Positions 13,446 through 24,500 of a stretch of 40,615 nt of DNA are shown in pieces (the first letter of the stretch is position 1; the number at the start of each line of letters is the position of its first letter). The position numbers and the translations under genes were made by a program. This DNA comes from Paulinella micropora. Its lineage: Eukaryota; Cercozoa; Imbricatea; Euglyphida. The DNA lies in assembly GCA_009731375.1 (NCBI GenBank), contig BJOX01000031.1:20639-61253 (forward strand), read 5' to 3'. The notes under the pieces were generated by a model. It ran no database searches. It was given only the letters and a program-made list of their open reading frames with translations, and was not told the origin of the DNA.

Positions 13446-13447
<2 letters not shown>
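13321..13447 (-). repeat. dispersed repeat family C, minus-strand copy
   Basis: Reverse complement of 8919-9110, with a few substitutions and without N gaps. It shows what the gapped copy should look like and is embedded in GATA repeats. Confidence 0.8.
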
Positions 13448-13485
<38 letters not shown>

Positions 13486-13521
13486 TAGATTAGATTAGAT
13501 TAGATTAGATAGATAAATAGG

Positions 13522-13575
<54 letters not shown>

Positions 13576-13582
13576 GATAGAT
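13448..13582. repeat. (TAGA)n with (TTAGA)n insert
   Basis: GATA repeats interrupted by about five ATTAG pentamers at 13483-13508. Confidence 0.9.
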
Positions 13583-13748
13583 ATGAGTTTTCCTTTGTTG
13601 GGCAGGGTCTCTTTTTTGAGGGCCCGGGCACATTTAGGCAATCGAGTGTTCAGGCTAACGCACATATTTGCTTGAAATCATATGTGCCTCACCTTTTCCA
13701 TCCAGCAAGCTCTGTGTAGGCCGACTATCACCTTCTAACTCCCTCTAG

Positions 13749-13925
13749 TGTGCTCAAACGAGTCATGTTGCGACTGTTGCCCAAAACCGAGGAATTTCGG
13801 CGGTCAGGACACTCCCCTAACGCAAATATTTGCTTGAATTGCGAAAAAACCACCTCAGCGTCGAGGACGAGTCTGGGGCTTGACGCCCTGCAAGTATCAG
13901 CTCCCAACTCCTCCTGGTGGCCACA
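13749..13925 (+). repeat. left arm of an inverted repeat around an ankyrin exon
   Basis: This arm, from GTGCTCAAACGAGT to TCCTCCTGGTGGCCACAAA, is the reverse complement of 14380-14562 with scattered mismatches. Shared blocks include CCTAACGCAAATATTTGC and CCAACTCCTCCTGGTGGCC. A diverged fragment of the same family lies at about 13618-13690. Confidence 0.75.
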
Positions 13926-13979
13926 AATCGTCAGTTCTTCCCACAGCTTTCCCGAGTATGCGCATGGCATGCTCTGGCT

Positions 13980-13980
13980 C

Positions 13981-14049
<69 letters not shown>

Positions 14050-14055
14050 CTCATC
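13980..14055. repeat. (CT)n then (TATC)n
   Basis: Short dinucleotide and tetranucleotide run inside the loop of the inverted repeat, just beyond the donor of the ankyrin exon. Confidence 0.9.
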
Positions 14056-14074
14056 TTCCCCTCTCCCTCCTTAC

Positions 14075-14173
14075 GTTAGTTTTGGCCTCGGTGTGGGCGC
14101 CGGCCGCCAGCAGCGCCTGAGCAGTCGCCATCTGCCCTCTGCGTCCGGCCCAGTGCAGCGCCGTGTAGCCGAG
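14075..14173 (-). CDS. ankyrin-repeat exon (exon 2 of those seen)
   Basis: This 99-bp phase 0 exon encodes one full 33-residue ankyrin repeat with LGYTALHWAGRRGQ and LLAAGAHTEAKTN. The acceptor is CTGTGTATAG before 14173; the donor is AAC|GTAAGG after 14075. It lies in the loop between two inverted-repeat arms (13749-13925 and 14380-14562), an arrangement known to favour exon circularisation in animals. It joins in frame to exon 1 (17945-18043). Confidence 0.85.
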
Positions 14174-14204
14174 CTATACACAGCAGACCAGACCAGGTGC
14201 GACG

Positions 14205-14256
14205 TGCGGGGGGGAGGGAGAGGAGGAGGAGGAGGAGGAGGAGGGCAGCGGCACAC
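14205..14256 (+). other. G-rich (GGA)n tract
   Basis: A run of seven G residues is followed by GGGAGAGGAGGAGGAGG-type repeats. It has enough G-tracts to be a G-quadruplex candidate on the plus strand, that is, in the intron upstream of exon 2 on the non-transcript strand. It is followed by (CA)n. Confidence 0.5.
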
Positions 14257-14379
14257 ACACACACACACATACATACATACACACGCAGCTGGTCCCACCG
14301 GCCCGCACGGTTGCATGTGTACACCACATCCCATCACCACCAACCCGCGCGAACCGGCACCCGGCCACGACCAAGCATG

Positions 14380-14562
14380 GTTTGGGGCCACCAGGAGGAG
14401 TTGGCAGCTCATACTTACAGAGCTCCGAGCCTCCGACTCGTCGCTGACGATGACATGGGTTTTTCGAAATGCATGCAAATATTTGCGTTAGGAAAGTGTC
14501 CTGAATGCCTAAATTTCCTCGACTTTCGGCACTACTCCCAAAAACTACTCGTTTGAGGGCAC
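14380..14562 (-). repeat. right arm of the inverted repeat around exon 2
   Basis: Reverse complement of 13749-13925 (see that entry). A further partial copy starts at about 14560 with ACCAGGAGGAGTTAG and leads into the 147-bp satellite. Confidence 0.75.
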
Positions 14563-14649
14563 CAGGAGGAGTTAGAAAGCCATGTTTGGCACACACAAAG
14601 CTCGTTGAGCTGAGAGCATGCCAACACAGGAATTACCTGGAATTTTTGC

Positions 14650-16133
14650 ATTCTAGCGTTCAGGACAAACGCCTAACGCACTTACTAGGAATTTCTCGTT
14701 ACGTAAAAAAAATACGTATGAAGGTGATATTTGATGATGAGAATGAGTATCGGTTGGAAAATTATCAAAAGTAAAATTATGTGATTTTTTGCATTTTAGA
14801 GTTCAGGACAAACGCCTAACGCAATTACTAGGAATTTCTCGTTTGACGTCAAAAAAATACATATGAAGGTGATAATTGATTATGAGAATGAGTATTGGTT
14901 GGAAAAATTATCAAAAGTAAAATTATGTTTTTTTTTTTGTATTTTAGCGTTCAGGACAAACGCCTAACGCAATTACTAGGAATTTCTCGTTTGAGGTTTA
15001 AAAAAAAAACCATATGTAGGCGATATTTGATGAAGAGAACGCGTATTGGGTGAAAAAATTATCAAAAAGAAAATTACGTAATTTTTTGCATTTTAGCGTT
15101 CAGGACAAACGCCTAACGCAATTAATAGGAATTTCTCGTTTGACGTCAAAAAAATACGTATTAAGGTGATATTTGATAAATAGACAGGGTATTGGGTTGG
15201 AAAATTATCAAAAATAAAATTATGTAATTTTTGGCATTTTAGCGTTCAGGACAAACGCCTAACGCAATTACTAGGAATTTCTCGTTTGAGATAAAAAAAA
15301 TACGTATGAAGGTAATATTTAATTAATAAGGAGTGTGTTGGATTAGAAAATTATCAAAAATAAAATTATGTGATTTTTGGCATTTTAGAGTTCAGGACAA
15401 ACGCCTAACGCAATCACTAGGAATTTCTCGTTTGAGATTTAAAAAAATACGTTTGAAGGTGATATTTTATAAATAGAAAGTGTAGTGGGTTGAAAATTTA
15501 TCAAAAAGAAAATTATGTGATTTTTGGCATTTTAGCGTTCAGGACAAACGCCTAACGCAATTACTAGAAATTTCTCGTTTGAGGTAAAAAAAATACGTAT
15601 GAAGGTGATATTTGATTAATAGAAAGTGTATTTGGTTAAAAGTTTATCTAAATTTTTTTAATGTCATGTTGGCATTTTCCTGTTCCGGACAAACGCCTAA
15701 CGCAATTACAAGAAATTTCTCGTTTGACGTCAAAAAAAAGAAGTATGGACGTGACATCGGATGACTAGAAAGTGTATTGGGTTGCAAAATTATCAAAATT
15801 AAAATTACATATTTTGGCATTTTTCCTGTTCAGGACAAACGCCTAACGCAATTACTAGGAATTCCTCGTTTGACGTTTAAAAAAAAGCAATATGAAGGTG
15901 ATCTTTGATGAATAAAAAGTGTATTGGGTTAGAAAATCATCAAATACAAATTATGTGATTTTTGGCATTTTAGCGTTCAGGGCAAACTCCTAACGCAATT
16001 CCTATGAACTTCTCGTTTGAAGTCAAAAAAAGGAGTGTGGACGTGATATTTGATGCATAGAAAGTGTATTGGGTTGAAAAAATTATCAAAATGAAAATTA
16101 CGTGATTTTTTGCATTTTAGCGTTCAGGACAAT
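14650..16133. repeat. ~147-bp AT-rich tandem satellite, about ten units
   Basis: The box TTCAGGACAAACGCCTAACG recurs at about 14660, 14802, 14951, 15100, 15246, 15392, 15539, 15684 (variant), 15830, 15977 (variant) and, cut short, 16124. Spacings are 142-149 bp, mostly 146-147. Each unit also has a TAGGAATTTCTCGTTTGA box, an A-run and a TTATCAAAA box. There is no coding potential. The shared box relates the satellite to the inverted-repeat arms around 13749 and 14380. Confidence 0.9.
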
Positions 16134-16215
16134 AAAAGGTATACCAAGTACATATTATGTACACATTTCAGATATTGGAGGCATACCAAGTACATATTAT
16201 ATACACATTTCTATA
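16134..16215. repeat. 43-bp direct repeat, two copies
   Basis: The segment ATACCAAGTACATATTAT plus TACACATTTC occurs at 16140 and 16183, giving a spacing of 43 bp. It sits between the satellite and the CATATA array. Confidence 0.75.
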
Positions 16216-16284
16216 CTCACTTCACTCATACTTCATATAATATGCATACAGTGTCATACACAAATACATATAGATAACATATAC

Positions 16285-16347
<63 letters not shown>

Positions 16348-16354
16348 GTGCACG

Positions 16355-16402
<48 letters not shown>

Positions 16403-16410
16403 CATACATA
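16285..16410. repeat. (CATATA)n array with a central 16-bp palindrome
   Basis: Hexanucleotide CATATA repeats are interrupted at 16343-16358 by the perfect palindrome TATACGTGCACGTATA. The whole stretch is mostly alternating purine and pyrimidine. Confidence 0.9.
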
Positions 16411-16464
16411 CATATATACATGTGCACAAATGTGAATCATCCCCACTTTTCCCCCTACATAAAG

Positions 16465-16510
16465 ATAGGTAGGTAGATAGGTAGGTAGTAGATAGATAGT
16501 AGATAGATAG

Positions 16511-16555
<45 letters not shown>

Positions 16556-16581
16556 GGATGGATAGATGGATAGATAGATAA

Positions 16582-16616
<35 letters not shown>
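16465..16616. repeat. (TAGG/TAGA)n microsatellite
   Basis: GATA-type repeat leading directly into the minus-strand family A copy. Confidence 0.95.
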
Positions 16617-17066
16617 TGTTTAATCTATGGGCGTGGCTTAGCTTGAAAAGCCATGGCCTCCTATACTACCCCCGGACAAGAACTTTCAGCACCGGCCAAG
16701 CTGCACACCAACCACTGTCTCGCTGTGGTTGGTGTCTGTGCCCAGTTCAAGCCGAAAGGTAGCCGAGCCCTTTTGAACTATACGGGACAACACTAGAACA
16801 CTCCCCAGGAGCGTGTGCCCTAAGGAGATGATGCCATGAGCAAGTCGAGGTTTCAGGAGTTCACGCTCGTTGTGAGTTACCTTCTACAACCCCGACTTCA
16901 TCAACCCTTTGCATCACGCCCCGACTTCATCAGCCATGGTCAGGAGTTGGTTGCCTGTTTAGCCCTTGCGCTGCGCGCGATTAACGGCGGACACAAAATC
17001 GTCATTGTAGGAGATAGTTAGATCTGAACCCTAGGCTGAGTTGCCAGTGGCAGAGACCGTCTCCAG
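16617..17066 (-). repeat. dispersed repeat family A, minus-strand copy
   Basis: Inverted homologue of 2637-3073, with conserved blocks such as TTCAAGCCGAAAGGTAG and CGTTGTGAGTTACCTTCTAC. A short internal duplication (CCCGACTTCATCA appears twice near 16890-16930) is specific to this copy. A 61-codon frame in it has no recognisable domain. Confidence 0.75.
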
Positions 17067-17514
<448 letters not shown>

Positions 17515-17590
17515 ATTGAGAACTATGAACTTCTGATATGAGCATGTAAAGCTACGCATCACAGCTTACCGAGTTAGTGGAATGGACGTT
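17515..17590 (-). pseudogene. duplicated exon end and donor, truncated by microsatellite
   Basis: Read on the minus strand, 17590-17570 looks like the last seven codons of an ankyrin exon (NVHSTNS, compare NVNATDL at 17965-17945). A GTAAGC donor and about 40 bp of intron nearly identical to 17899-17944 (GAACTTCTGATA, CATGT) follow. The rest of the exon is missing; GATA repeat begins at once. It is best explained as a remnant of a duplicated exon. Confidence 0.6.
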
Positions 17591-17895
<305 letters not shown>

Positions 17896-17944
17896 GATTG
17901 TACTTAAGAACTGTGAACTTCTGATACGAACATGTCAAGCTTAC

Positions 17945-18043
17945 CAGGTCTGTCGCATTCACGTTGGCCCGTGCGGCCAGAAGTGCCTCTGCGACGGCGG
18001 TGTTGCCATTCCGTCCTGCCTGTACCAGGGCCGGATAGCCATC
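17945..18043 (-). CDS. ankyrin-repeat exon (exon 1 of those seen)
   Basis: This 99-bp phase 0 exon encodes a 33-residue ankyrin repeat (DGYPALVQAGRNGNTAVAEA, then NVNATDL). The acceptor is CTTGTATAG before 18043; the donor is CTG|GTAAGC after 17945. It is the most 5' ankyrin exon visible in this minus-strand gene. Upstream exons were not found between here and the N gap at 19382, so they may be hidden in the gap or lie beyond the viral insert. Confidence 0.85.
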
Positions 18044-18108
18044 CTATACAAGACAGAGAAAACCACAGGTCAGGGCACGAAGCAGGCGAGGGCATCTGAT
18101 TCAGTGCG

Positions 18109-18822
<714 letters not shown>

Positions 18823-18874
18823 TGAGGGACTACTTCCCGTTTTGTACCAGAAGGAGTAGAAGCAACAGTGCTTG

Positions 18875-19381
<507 letters not shown>

Positions 19382-19754
19382 NNNNNNNNNNNNNNNNNNN
19401 NNNNNNNNNNNNNNNNNNNNNNNNNNNNNNNNNNNNNNNNNNNNNNNNNNNNNNNNNNNNNNNNNNNNNNNNNNNNNNNNNNNNNNNNNNNNNNNNNNNN
19501 NNNNNNNNNNNNNNNNNNNNNNNNNNNNNNNNNNNNNNNNNNNNNNNNNNNNNNNNNNNNNNNNNNNNNNNNNNNNNNNNNNNNNNNNNNNNNNNNNNNN
19601 NNNNNNNNNNNNNNNNNNNNNNNNNNNNNNNNNNNNNNNNNNNNNNNNNNNNNNNNNNNNNNNNNNNNNNNNNNNNNNNNNNNNNNNNNNNNNNNNNNNN
19701 NNNNNNNNNNNNNNNNNNNNNNNNNNNNNNNNNNNNNNNNNNNNNNNNNNNNNN
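19382..19754. other. 373-N assembly gap
   Basis: The gap follows a trinucleotide repeat and separates the host microsatellite region from the contig carrying the host-virus transition. Confidence 0.98.
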
Positions 19755-20048
19755 TTTATGGTCTTAAAAATTACTTTATGTATGGTTCTAACTATTACAT
19801 AAATAGCAGCTGTTATGGTTAAAAGCCTGCCACACACCACCCCTGTTGTTCCAAATTTTTCGTTACAAAGTACACACACACACACATACACACACATACA
19901 TACATCATACATACACACTGAATATGTACATAAGTAAGCAACAAATGACGTATTGAGTGTGGACATGCATGGTATGTGTCTTCTATGATATATTTTTGCA
20001 TGTGTGTGTACTGTGGTTCATAAGTAGGCATGATTGCGTTATGGTGTT

Positions 20049-20054
20049 TTTATT
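20049..20054 (-). terminator. poly(A) signal AATAAA
   Basis: AATAAA on the minus strand, about 90 bases beyond the stop codon at 20144-20146. It would serve the terminal exon at 20144-20257. The flanks are A/T-rich. Confidence 0.45.
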
Positions 20055-20143
20055 GTTTTTTTCACCGATTGTCTTTGTTTATGAATGTTTGATGAAATAA
20101 ATGCAAACCAAACACACAACAAACATACACAATACAGTCCCCA

Positions 20144-20257
20144 TCAAATGCAATGATGTATGACCTCGGAGGGGACGTCCACTAGGACGTCACTCTCCGA
20201 TGTAAAGATGGAAACATGTCGGCCGGACTGGACTGTCACTACCTCCACTCCCTTGCT
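20144..20257 (-). CDS. possible 3'-terminal host exon of an unidentified gene
   Basis: On the minus strand an acceptor-like GATTTGGAG after a T/G-rich tract is followed by 37 codons (KGVEVVTVQSGRHVS near the start, VPSEVIHHCI at the end) and TGA. The codons are GC-rich at the third position, like the ankyrin exons. A short 3' UTR with AATAAA (20049-20054) follows. I do not recognise the family. Upstream exons would lie past the viral block, which starts within about 300 bp, so the virus may sit in an intron of this gene. The acceptor is weak; a chance ORF is possible. Confidence 0.4.
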   Translation of the reverse strand, partial: SKGVEVVTVQSGRHVSIFTSESDVLVDVPSEVIHHCI

Positions 20258-20461
20258 CTCCAAATCAGAAAACAAACAAAAACACATAGGCAACACAGTG
20301 CAGCTGCTACATGCAAAAAAATAGATCACATGGAACACACACACACACACTCTACTTACACATAAAAACAGAAACAGAAACACACACAAAACAGAGGGAA
20401 AGATCATGCAGAGTAGTATAGGGGGCCACTTCGGCACACTTTTTCAATACACACCCCCAGA

Positions 20462-20559
20462 GACACACCCGGCCGGCCCGGACGGGACAAAATGGCAATT
20501 GAAACCGTTGCATTTTAATATTTAAAATAATACTGTTAAAATATAAAGACACATAGAAG
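20462..20559. other. host-virus transition zone
   Basis: Composition changes here from mixed host sequence, through a GC-rich ACACCCGGCCGGCCCGG stretch, to AT-rich virus-like DNA with TATATA/TTTAAAAT motifs just before the first viral ORF. No clear terminal inverted repeat or target-site duplication can be defined because the right end is not in the window. Confidence 0.4.
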
Positions 20560-20949
20560 ATGACTAACGAGGACACCAAGCCAATGTTTAGAATTTCAAA
20601 AGTATGTATTATGATAAAGAATAATGAAAAGAGACTGATTGTAAAAATTCAATGTAGAGAAGGAGATAAAACGATGTGTAAGAGTTTTACTATTGGAAAA
20701 CGAAGAACCCAAGAACAAGCAATGGAAGAAGCAAAGAAATACCACGAGGAAAAAATAAAACCAAAGTATGATGAATGGAAAGTTAATTATAATAAGGAAA
20801 CAAAAGAAATCAAAAAAGAAAAGAAAAGGAATTGGAAGAAGAAAACATTCAAGTGTGAATGCGGAGCTGAAATAAATAGGAGTAGCAAAGCAAGACATAT
20901 GAAATCAAACATTCACACAGCATCGCCCGCCCCGCCCGCCCAGCCCTAA
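20560..20949 (+). CDS. zinc-finger protein with AP2-like N-terminal region
   Basis: This 129-residue protein is highly basic. Residues about 15-65 have a strand-strand-strand-helix feel: IVKIQCREGD, then SFTIGKRRTQEQAMEEAKKY. This pattern is seen in AP2-type DNA-binding domains and is only suggestive. Residues 98-120 form a zinc-finger-like motif (CECG, nine residues on ARHMKSNIH) that recurs in the next small ORF. It ends in a Pro/Ala-rich tail encoded by the GC-rich promoter-like block that precedes the next gene. It is probably an early regulatory or DNA-binding protein of the integrated virus. It is the first ORF inside the viral region. Confidence 0.6.
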   Translation: MTNEDTKPMFRISKVCIMIKNNEKRLIVKIQCREGDKTMCKSFTIGKRRTQEQAMEEAKKYHEEKIKPKYDEWKVNYNKETKEIKKEKKRNWKKKTFKCECGAEINRSSKARHMKSNIHTASPAPPAQP

Positions 20950-20999
20950 TTATCATCTATACACAGGGAGAGTATATTATATAGGGCACAAGCGGGCAG
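20923..20999 (+). promoter_or_regulatory. GC-box plus TATA promoter-like block, copy 1
   Basis: CCCGCCCCGCCCGCCCAGCC is followed by CTAATTATCATCTA, ACACAGGG and TATATTATATAG, ending just before the ATG at 21003. The same order of elements recurs at 21376-21480 before the polymerase. The GC boxes and TATA box suggest a host RNA polymerase II promoter. Confidence 0.5.
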
Positions 21000-21002
21000 A
21001 CA

Positions 21003-21110
21003 ATGGCAGAGACTAAAAAATTTGAATGCGAATGCGGTTCCATAATTAATGTCTCTGGAATACGAAGACATAATCAAACAAAAAAACACAAAACATTTTA
21101 TTTTGAATGA
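21003..21110 (+). CDS. 35-residue zinc-finger miniprotein
   Basis: This small ORF encodes MAETKKFECECGSIINVSG and then RRHNQTKKH, with a C-x-C ... H-x5-H arrangement closely matching the C-terminal motif of the 20560-20949 product (CECGAEI, RHMKSNIH). It follows its own promoter-like block directly. It may be a separate small DNA-binding protein, or the first exon-like piece of a longer gene, since the next ORF (21120-21308) continues in the same frame after one stop codon. Confidence 0.55.
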   Translation: MAETKKFECECGSIINVSGIRRHNQTKKHKTFYFE

Positions 21111-21119
21111 TTTAGGAGA

Positions 21120-21308
21120 ATGTTGGAATTGACTAAGCACATTCCAATTGGAGAAAATATAATTGTTGAAAAACAAGAAATTGTTGAAAAACAAGAAATT
21201 GTTGAAAAACAAGAAATTAATGAAGACAAAAAAGATGGAAAAAATCAGATGTTAAACTATTTTATATTTCTAGCGATGAAATCAGAGCTGGGCTTGGAAA
21301 AATCTTAA
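21120..21308 (+). CDS. hypothetical protein with an 18-bp tandem repeat
   Basis: A 62-residue ORF whose centre contains three IVEKQE repeats from an 18-bp tandem repeat (about 21163-21220). It lies in the same frame as the zinc-finger miniprotein, separated only by TGA and two sense codons, so the pair may be one gene split by a stop. After the stop at 21308 another frame continues with lysine-rich codons, suggesting a second break. No family recognised. Confidence 0.35.
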   Translation: MLELTKHIPIGENIIVEKQEIVEKQEIVEKQEINEDKKDGKNQMLNYFIFLAMKSELGLEKS

Positions 21309-21375
21309 CCCTAAATCAGCAAAAACTGGTGAAGGTTTAATAGATTGGTTGAAAGGGAAAAAAGAGAAAGAGAAG

Positions 21376-21480
21376 CCACGCCCGCACCGCCAGCCCCGCC
21401 CTAATTTCCATCTAAACACAGGGCCCCCCGTATATATAGACACGGGGAGCACACGGCGACCACGGCGGGGGCAGACGATT
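21376..21480 (+). promoter_or_regulatory. GC-box plus TATA promoter-like block, copy 2
   Basis: CGCCCGCACCGCCAGCCCCG, then CCTAATTTCCATCTAAACAC, AGGG and TATATATAG. This repeats the order seen at 20923-20999. It stands about 50-150 bases ahead of the polymerase start and so probably drives it. Confidence 0.5.
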
Positions 21481-21518
21481 GAGATAATTATTTAATTTCC
21501 AAAAAAATTGTGTTAACC

Positions 21519-21530
21519 AATATATATAAG
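21519..21530 (+). promoter_or_regulatory. TATATATAAG immediately before the polymerase ATG
   Basis: The AT-rich ATATATATAAG directly abuts the ATG at 21531. The same placement (TATATA a few bases before ATG) is seen at several viral genes. Confidence 0.35.
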
Positions 21531-24500
21531 ATGGAGACACACACTTACAACGGTAAGACTTATAAGTTGGACAAATTTAGGGAACAAAAAATTAATTATG
21601 AAATCAAAAGGGTCAGGGGTCAAGATGTGCTGTATATAATACAGAAGACGAGAAAGTATAAGGTGGATACAACAACTGCCCAAAATTACTTGAACCGAGT
21701 AAGAGGTGCTGTTTACTTTGAGGAACAGAAACAATGTATTCCAGTAGCACCACCATTACCGCCTATTTTGGAGGCGAAAGTGTTTGAAGAGAAAGTGAGA
21801 GAAAGAAAAGAAAAGGTGAAAGACCTAATGCGGTATGCTAACTATGAAATCAAACACGTTGACAGAAAGAAGCACACGCTAGGCATTAATGAAAGCCTGT
21901 ATTGGGTTAGGATTAGATGCAACTTTACTTCATTCAGTATGGAAGATGTAGTAAAGTTTATTGAGATAATTCTGAACGACTTTATTAAAAGACAGAGACA
22001 AGGTAATATGGTAAGTCTAAGTATCAAGTTTGTAGATTACTACGGGGCTGTATCTACGGGTTTGAAAAAACTTAACGAGATTTCTGTCAGCGATGTTTTA
22101 GAAAGACTGTCTGCATTATTTCAAAGCAACGAAAGCCTTTATACAGACGAAAAGGGAACCAATATGGATAAGTTTAGGTTCGTTTTGAAATCTGTTGAAA
22201 TGCCGACGGGCGGAACGAGGCTTCAAATAATTAATAAGCTGGATGTATATAAAAAGAGAGGAGTAATTCAAATTAATAATACAGACAACATATGCTTAGC
22301 CAGAGCAATTGTTGCAGTAAAAGCAAAAATTGAAAAGCACAAAAAATACAAGACAATATTAATGGGAAGAAAGATACAGGAGGAGATGGCTTTGAAACTA
22401 CACGAAGAAGCGAAAGTCATTCAGGATGTGTGCGGTATTCCTGAAATTAAAACCTTTGCTAACCACATTAAATACAATCTGGTTATTGTTGAATTCCCTG
22501 ACAACATTGTTTATAAGACGGACCTGCTTAATGAAAAGGGCGAGCGACTTACGAACCTTTACATACTTAAGACAGAGAACCACTACGATGCGATAACTAA
22601 TATGAAGTCTTTGCTAGGCAAAAAGAACTTCTGTGAGTTATGTCTAAGGGGATACAAAGAAAGGCATGCCTGCGAATCCACTTGTAATATCTGCGAAACC
22701 AAAGGATGTAAGGGTATTAACGATAGAAGCAATTGGACTGATTGCTATTCGTGTAATAGAAAGTTTCCAAATACGGTATGTTTCAACAACCACAAGAAGA
22801 CGAACTGTGATATCAAAGCGAAATGTCTTTCGTGCGGACTTAATTACAGGAGGAAAGACGAACACAAATGCGGTTATGCGAAATGTCGTAATTGTAAGGA
22901 ACTGAAACCACTTGAACACCAATGTGAAATCGTGAAGAAAGACATATTACCTTTTTCAGAGAAATACATATTCTTTGACTTTGAAGCGACACAGGATACG
23001 GGCGAGCACATNNNNNNNNNNCACAGGATACGGGCAAGCACATTGTTAATCATTCGGAAAGTCAGTATTTCGATGCGAAGGAACCACCAGTTATCCATAA
23101 GAACATTCATGATTTCTATAAGTGGGCTTTTGAACCTAAGCACAACGGCTTTACATTCATTGCTCATAACAGTCGCGGTTATGACTGCCAGTTTATTCTT
23201 AAATGGTTAGTGGATAACGGACAGGCTCCATTCGTCATTTATCAGGGTGGTAAGATAATGATGATGACTTTGAAGAAATACCGCTTCATTGATAGTTTGA
23301 GTTTCTTGACTATGCCTCTGGCTGATTTTCCTAAAACATTCGGATTGAAAGAACTTAAAAAGGGCTTCTTCCCTCACTTCTTCAATACTGACAAGAATAA
23401 AAACTATGTTGGTGTGATGCCTCATAAAAAGCACTACGGCTACGACACGATGAAAGATAAGAAGAGAGCGGAATTCTTAGAATGGTATGAAAGCCAAAGA
23501 AACAACACATTTGATATGCAGAAGGAAATTGCGGAATACTGTCATAGCGATGTTGATATATTGAGAAGGGGGTGTATGGATTTTAGATTCTAGAATTCGG
23601 TATTGACCCGTTTCTATTGCGAGTTGTGTTATGGCTTTGTATCGTGCTAAGTTTATGCCAGAGAATTCAATTGCTGTGTTGAAGGCGGAGAAGCAAAACA
23701 GGATTACCTCTCGGGCTTGTGTTGAATGGATAGCTTACAGAAGCAGGTTAGACCAAACTGATATTAAACATGCTTTCAATGGTGGTGAGAAAATGTTTAA
23801 TTTAGGACAGTCAAATGTTTATGTTGATGGCTGGGACGAAAAGACGAAAACCGCTTATGAGTTTTACGGGTGTCATGGCACGGATGGCAGAAATGCTACA
23901 ACAGCAATACATTGAATATTAAGAAAAATAAGACTATGGGAGAACTATGTAAAAAAACAAAAGAAAGAGAAGTTTTATTAAGCAAACTTTTTGGAGTATC
24001 AAAAGTTATTACTATCTGGGAATGTGAATGGAGATTAATGAAAACAAGTGAAAGCCTAGCGGAAGATACTAATGAACGAATTACCGAACAAGAAGGACTG
24101 AACCCGCGAGAAGCAATGTTTGGAGGTAGAAAGGATGCTCTAACATTGTATTGGAAATCACGACATAACAGCGAATACGCAAAATACATTGATATATGCT
24201 CTCTGTATCCTACCGTTATGTTTTACGACCTTTACCCTAGCGGGCACCATACCATTATACGACCCAGTAACGACGATGACCGAAAGGATATGAAAAACAA
24301 AATCATAAACAGAGAATATTTCGGAGTGTCTAAGGTTAAGATGCTACCGCCGAGAAAATTACTACACCCCGTTTTACCTAAGGCTGATAGAGGTAAGCTT
24401 ATGTATTACTTATGCGACAAGTGCGGAATGACTGAACAGAAAACCGAATGTAAGCACACCGATAACGAGCGAGCAATAACGGGCACTTGGGCAACTCCTG

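Noticed and set aside
14650-16133. CRISPR-like array
   Set aside because: The whole unit of about 147 bp is repeated, not short repeats with unique spacers, and the context is animal.
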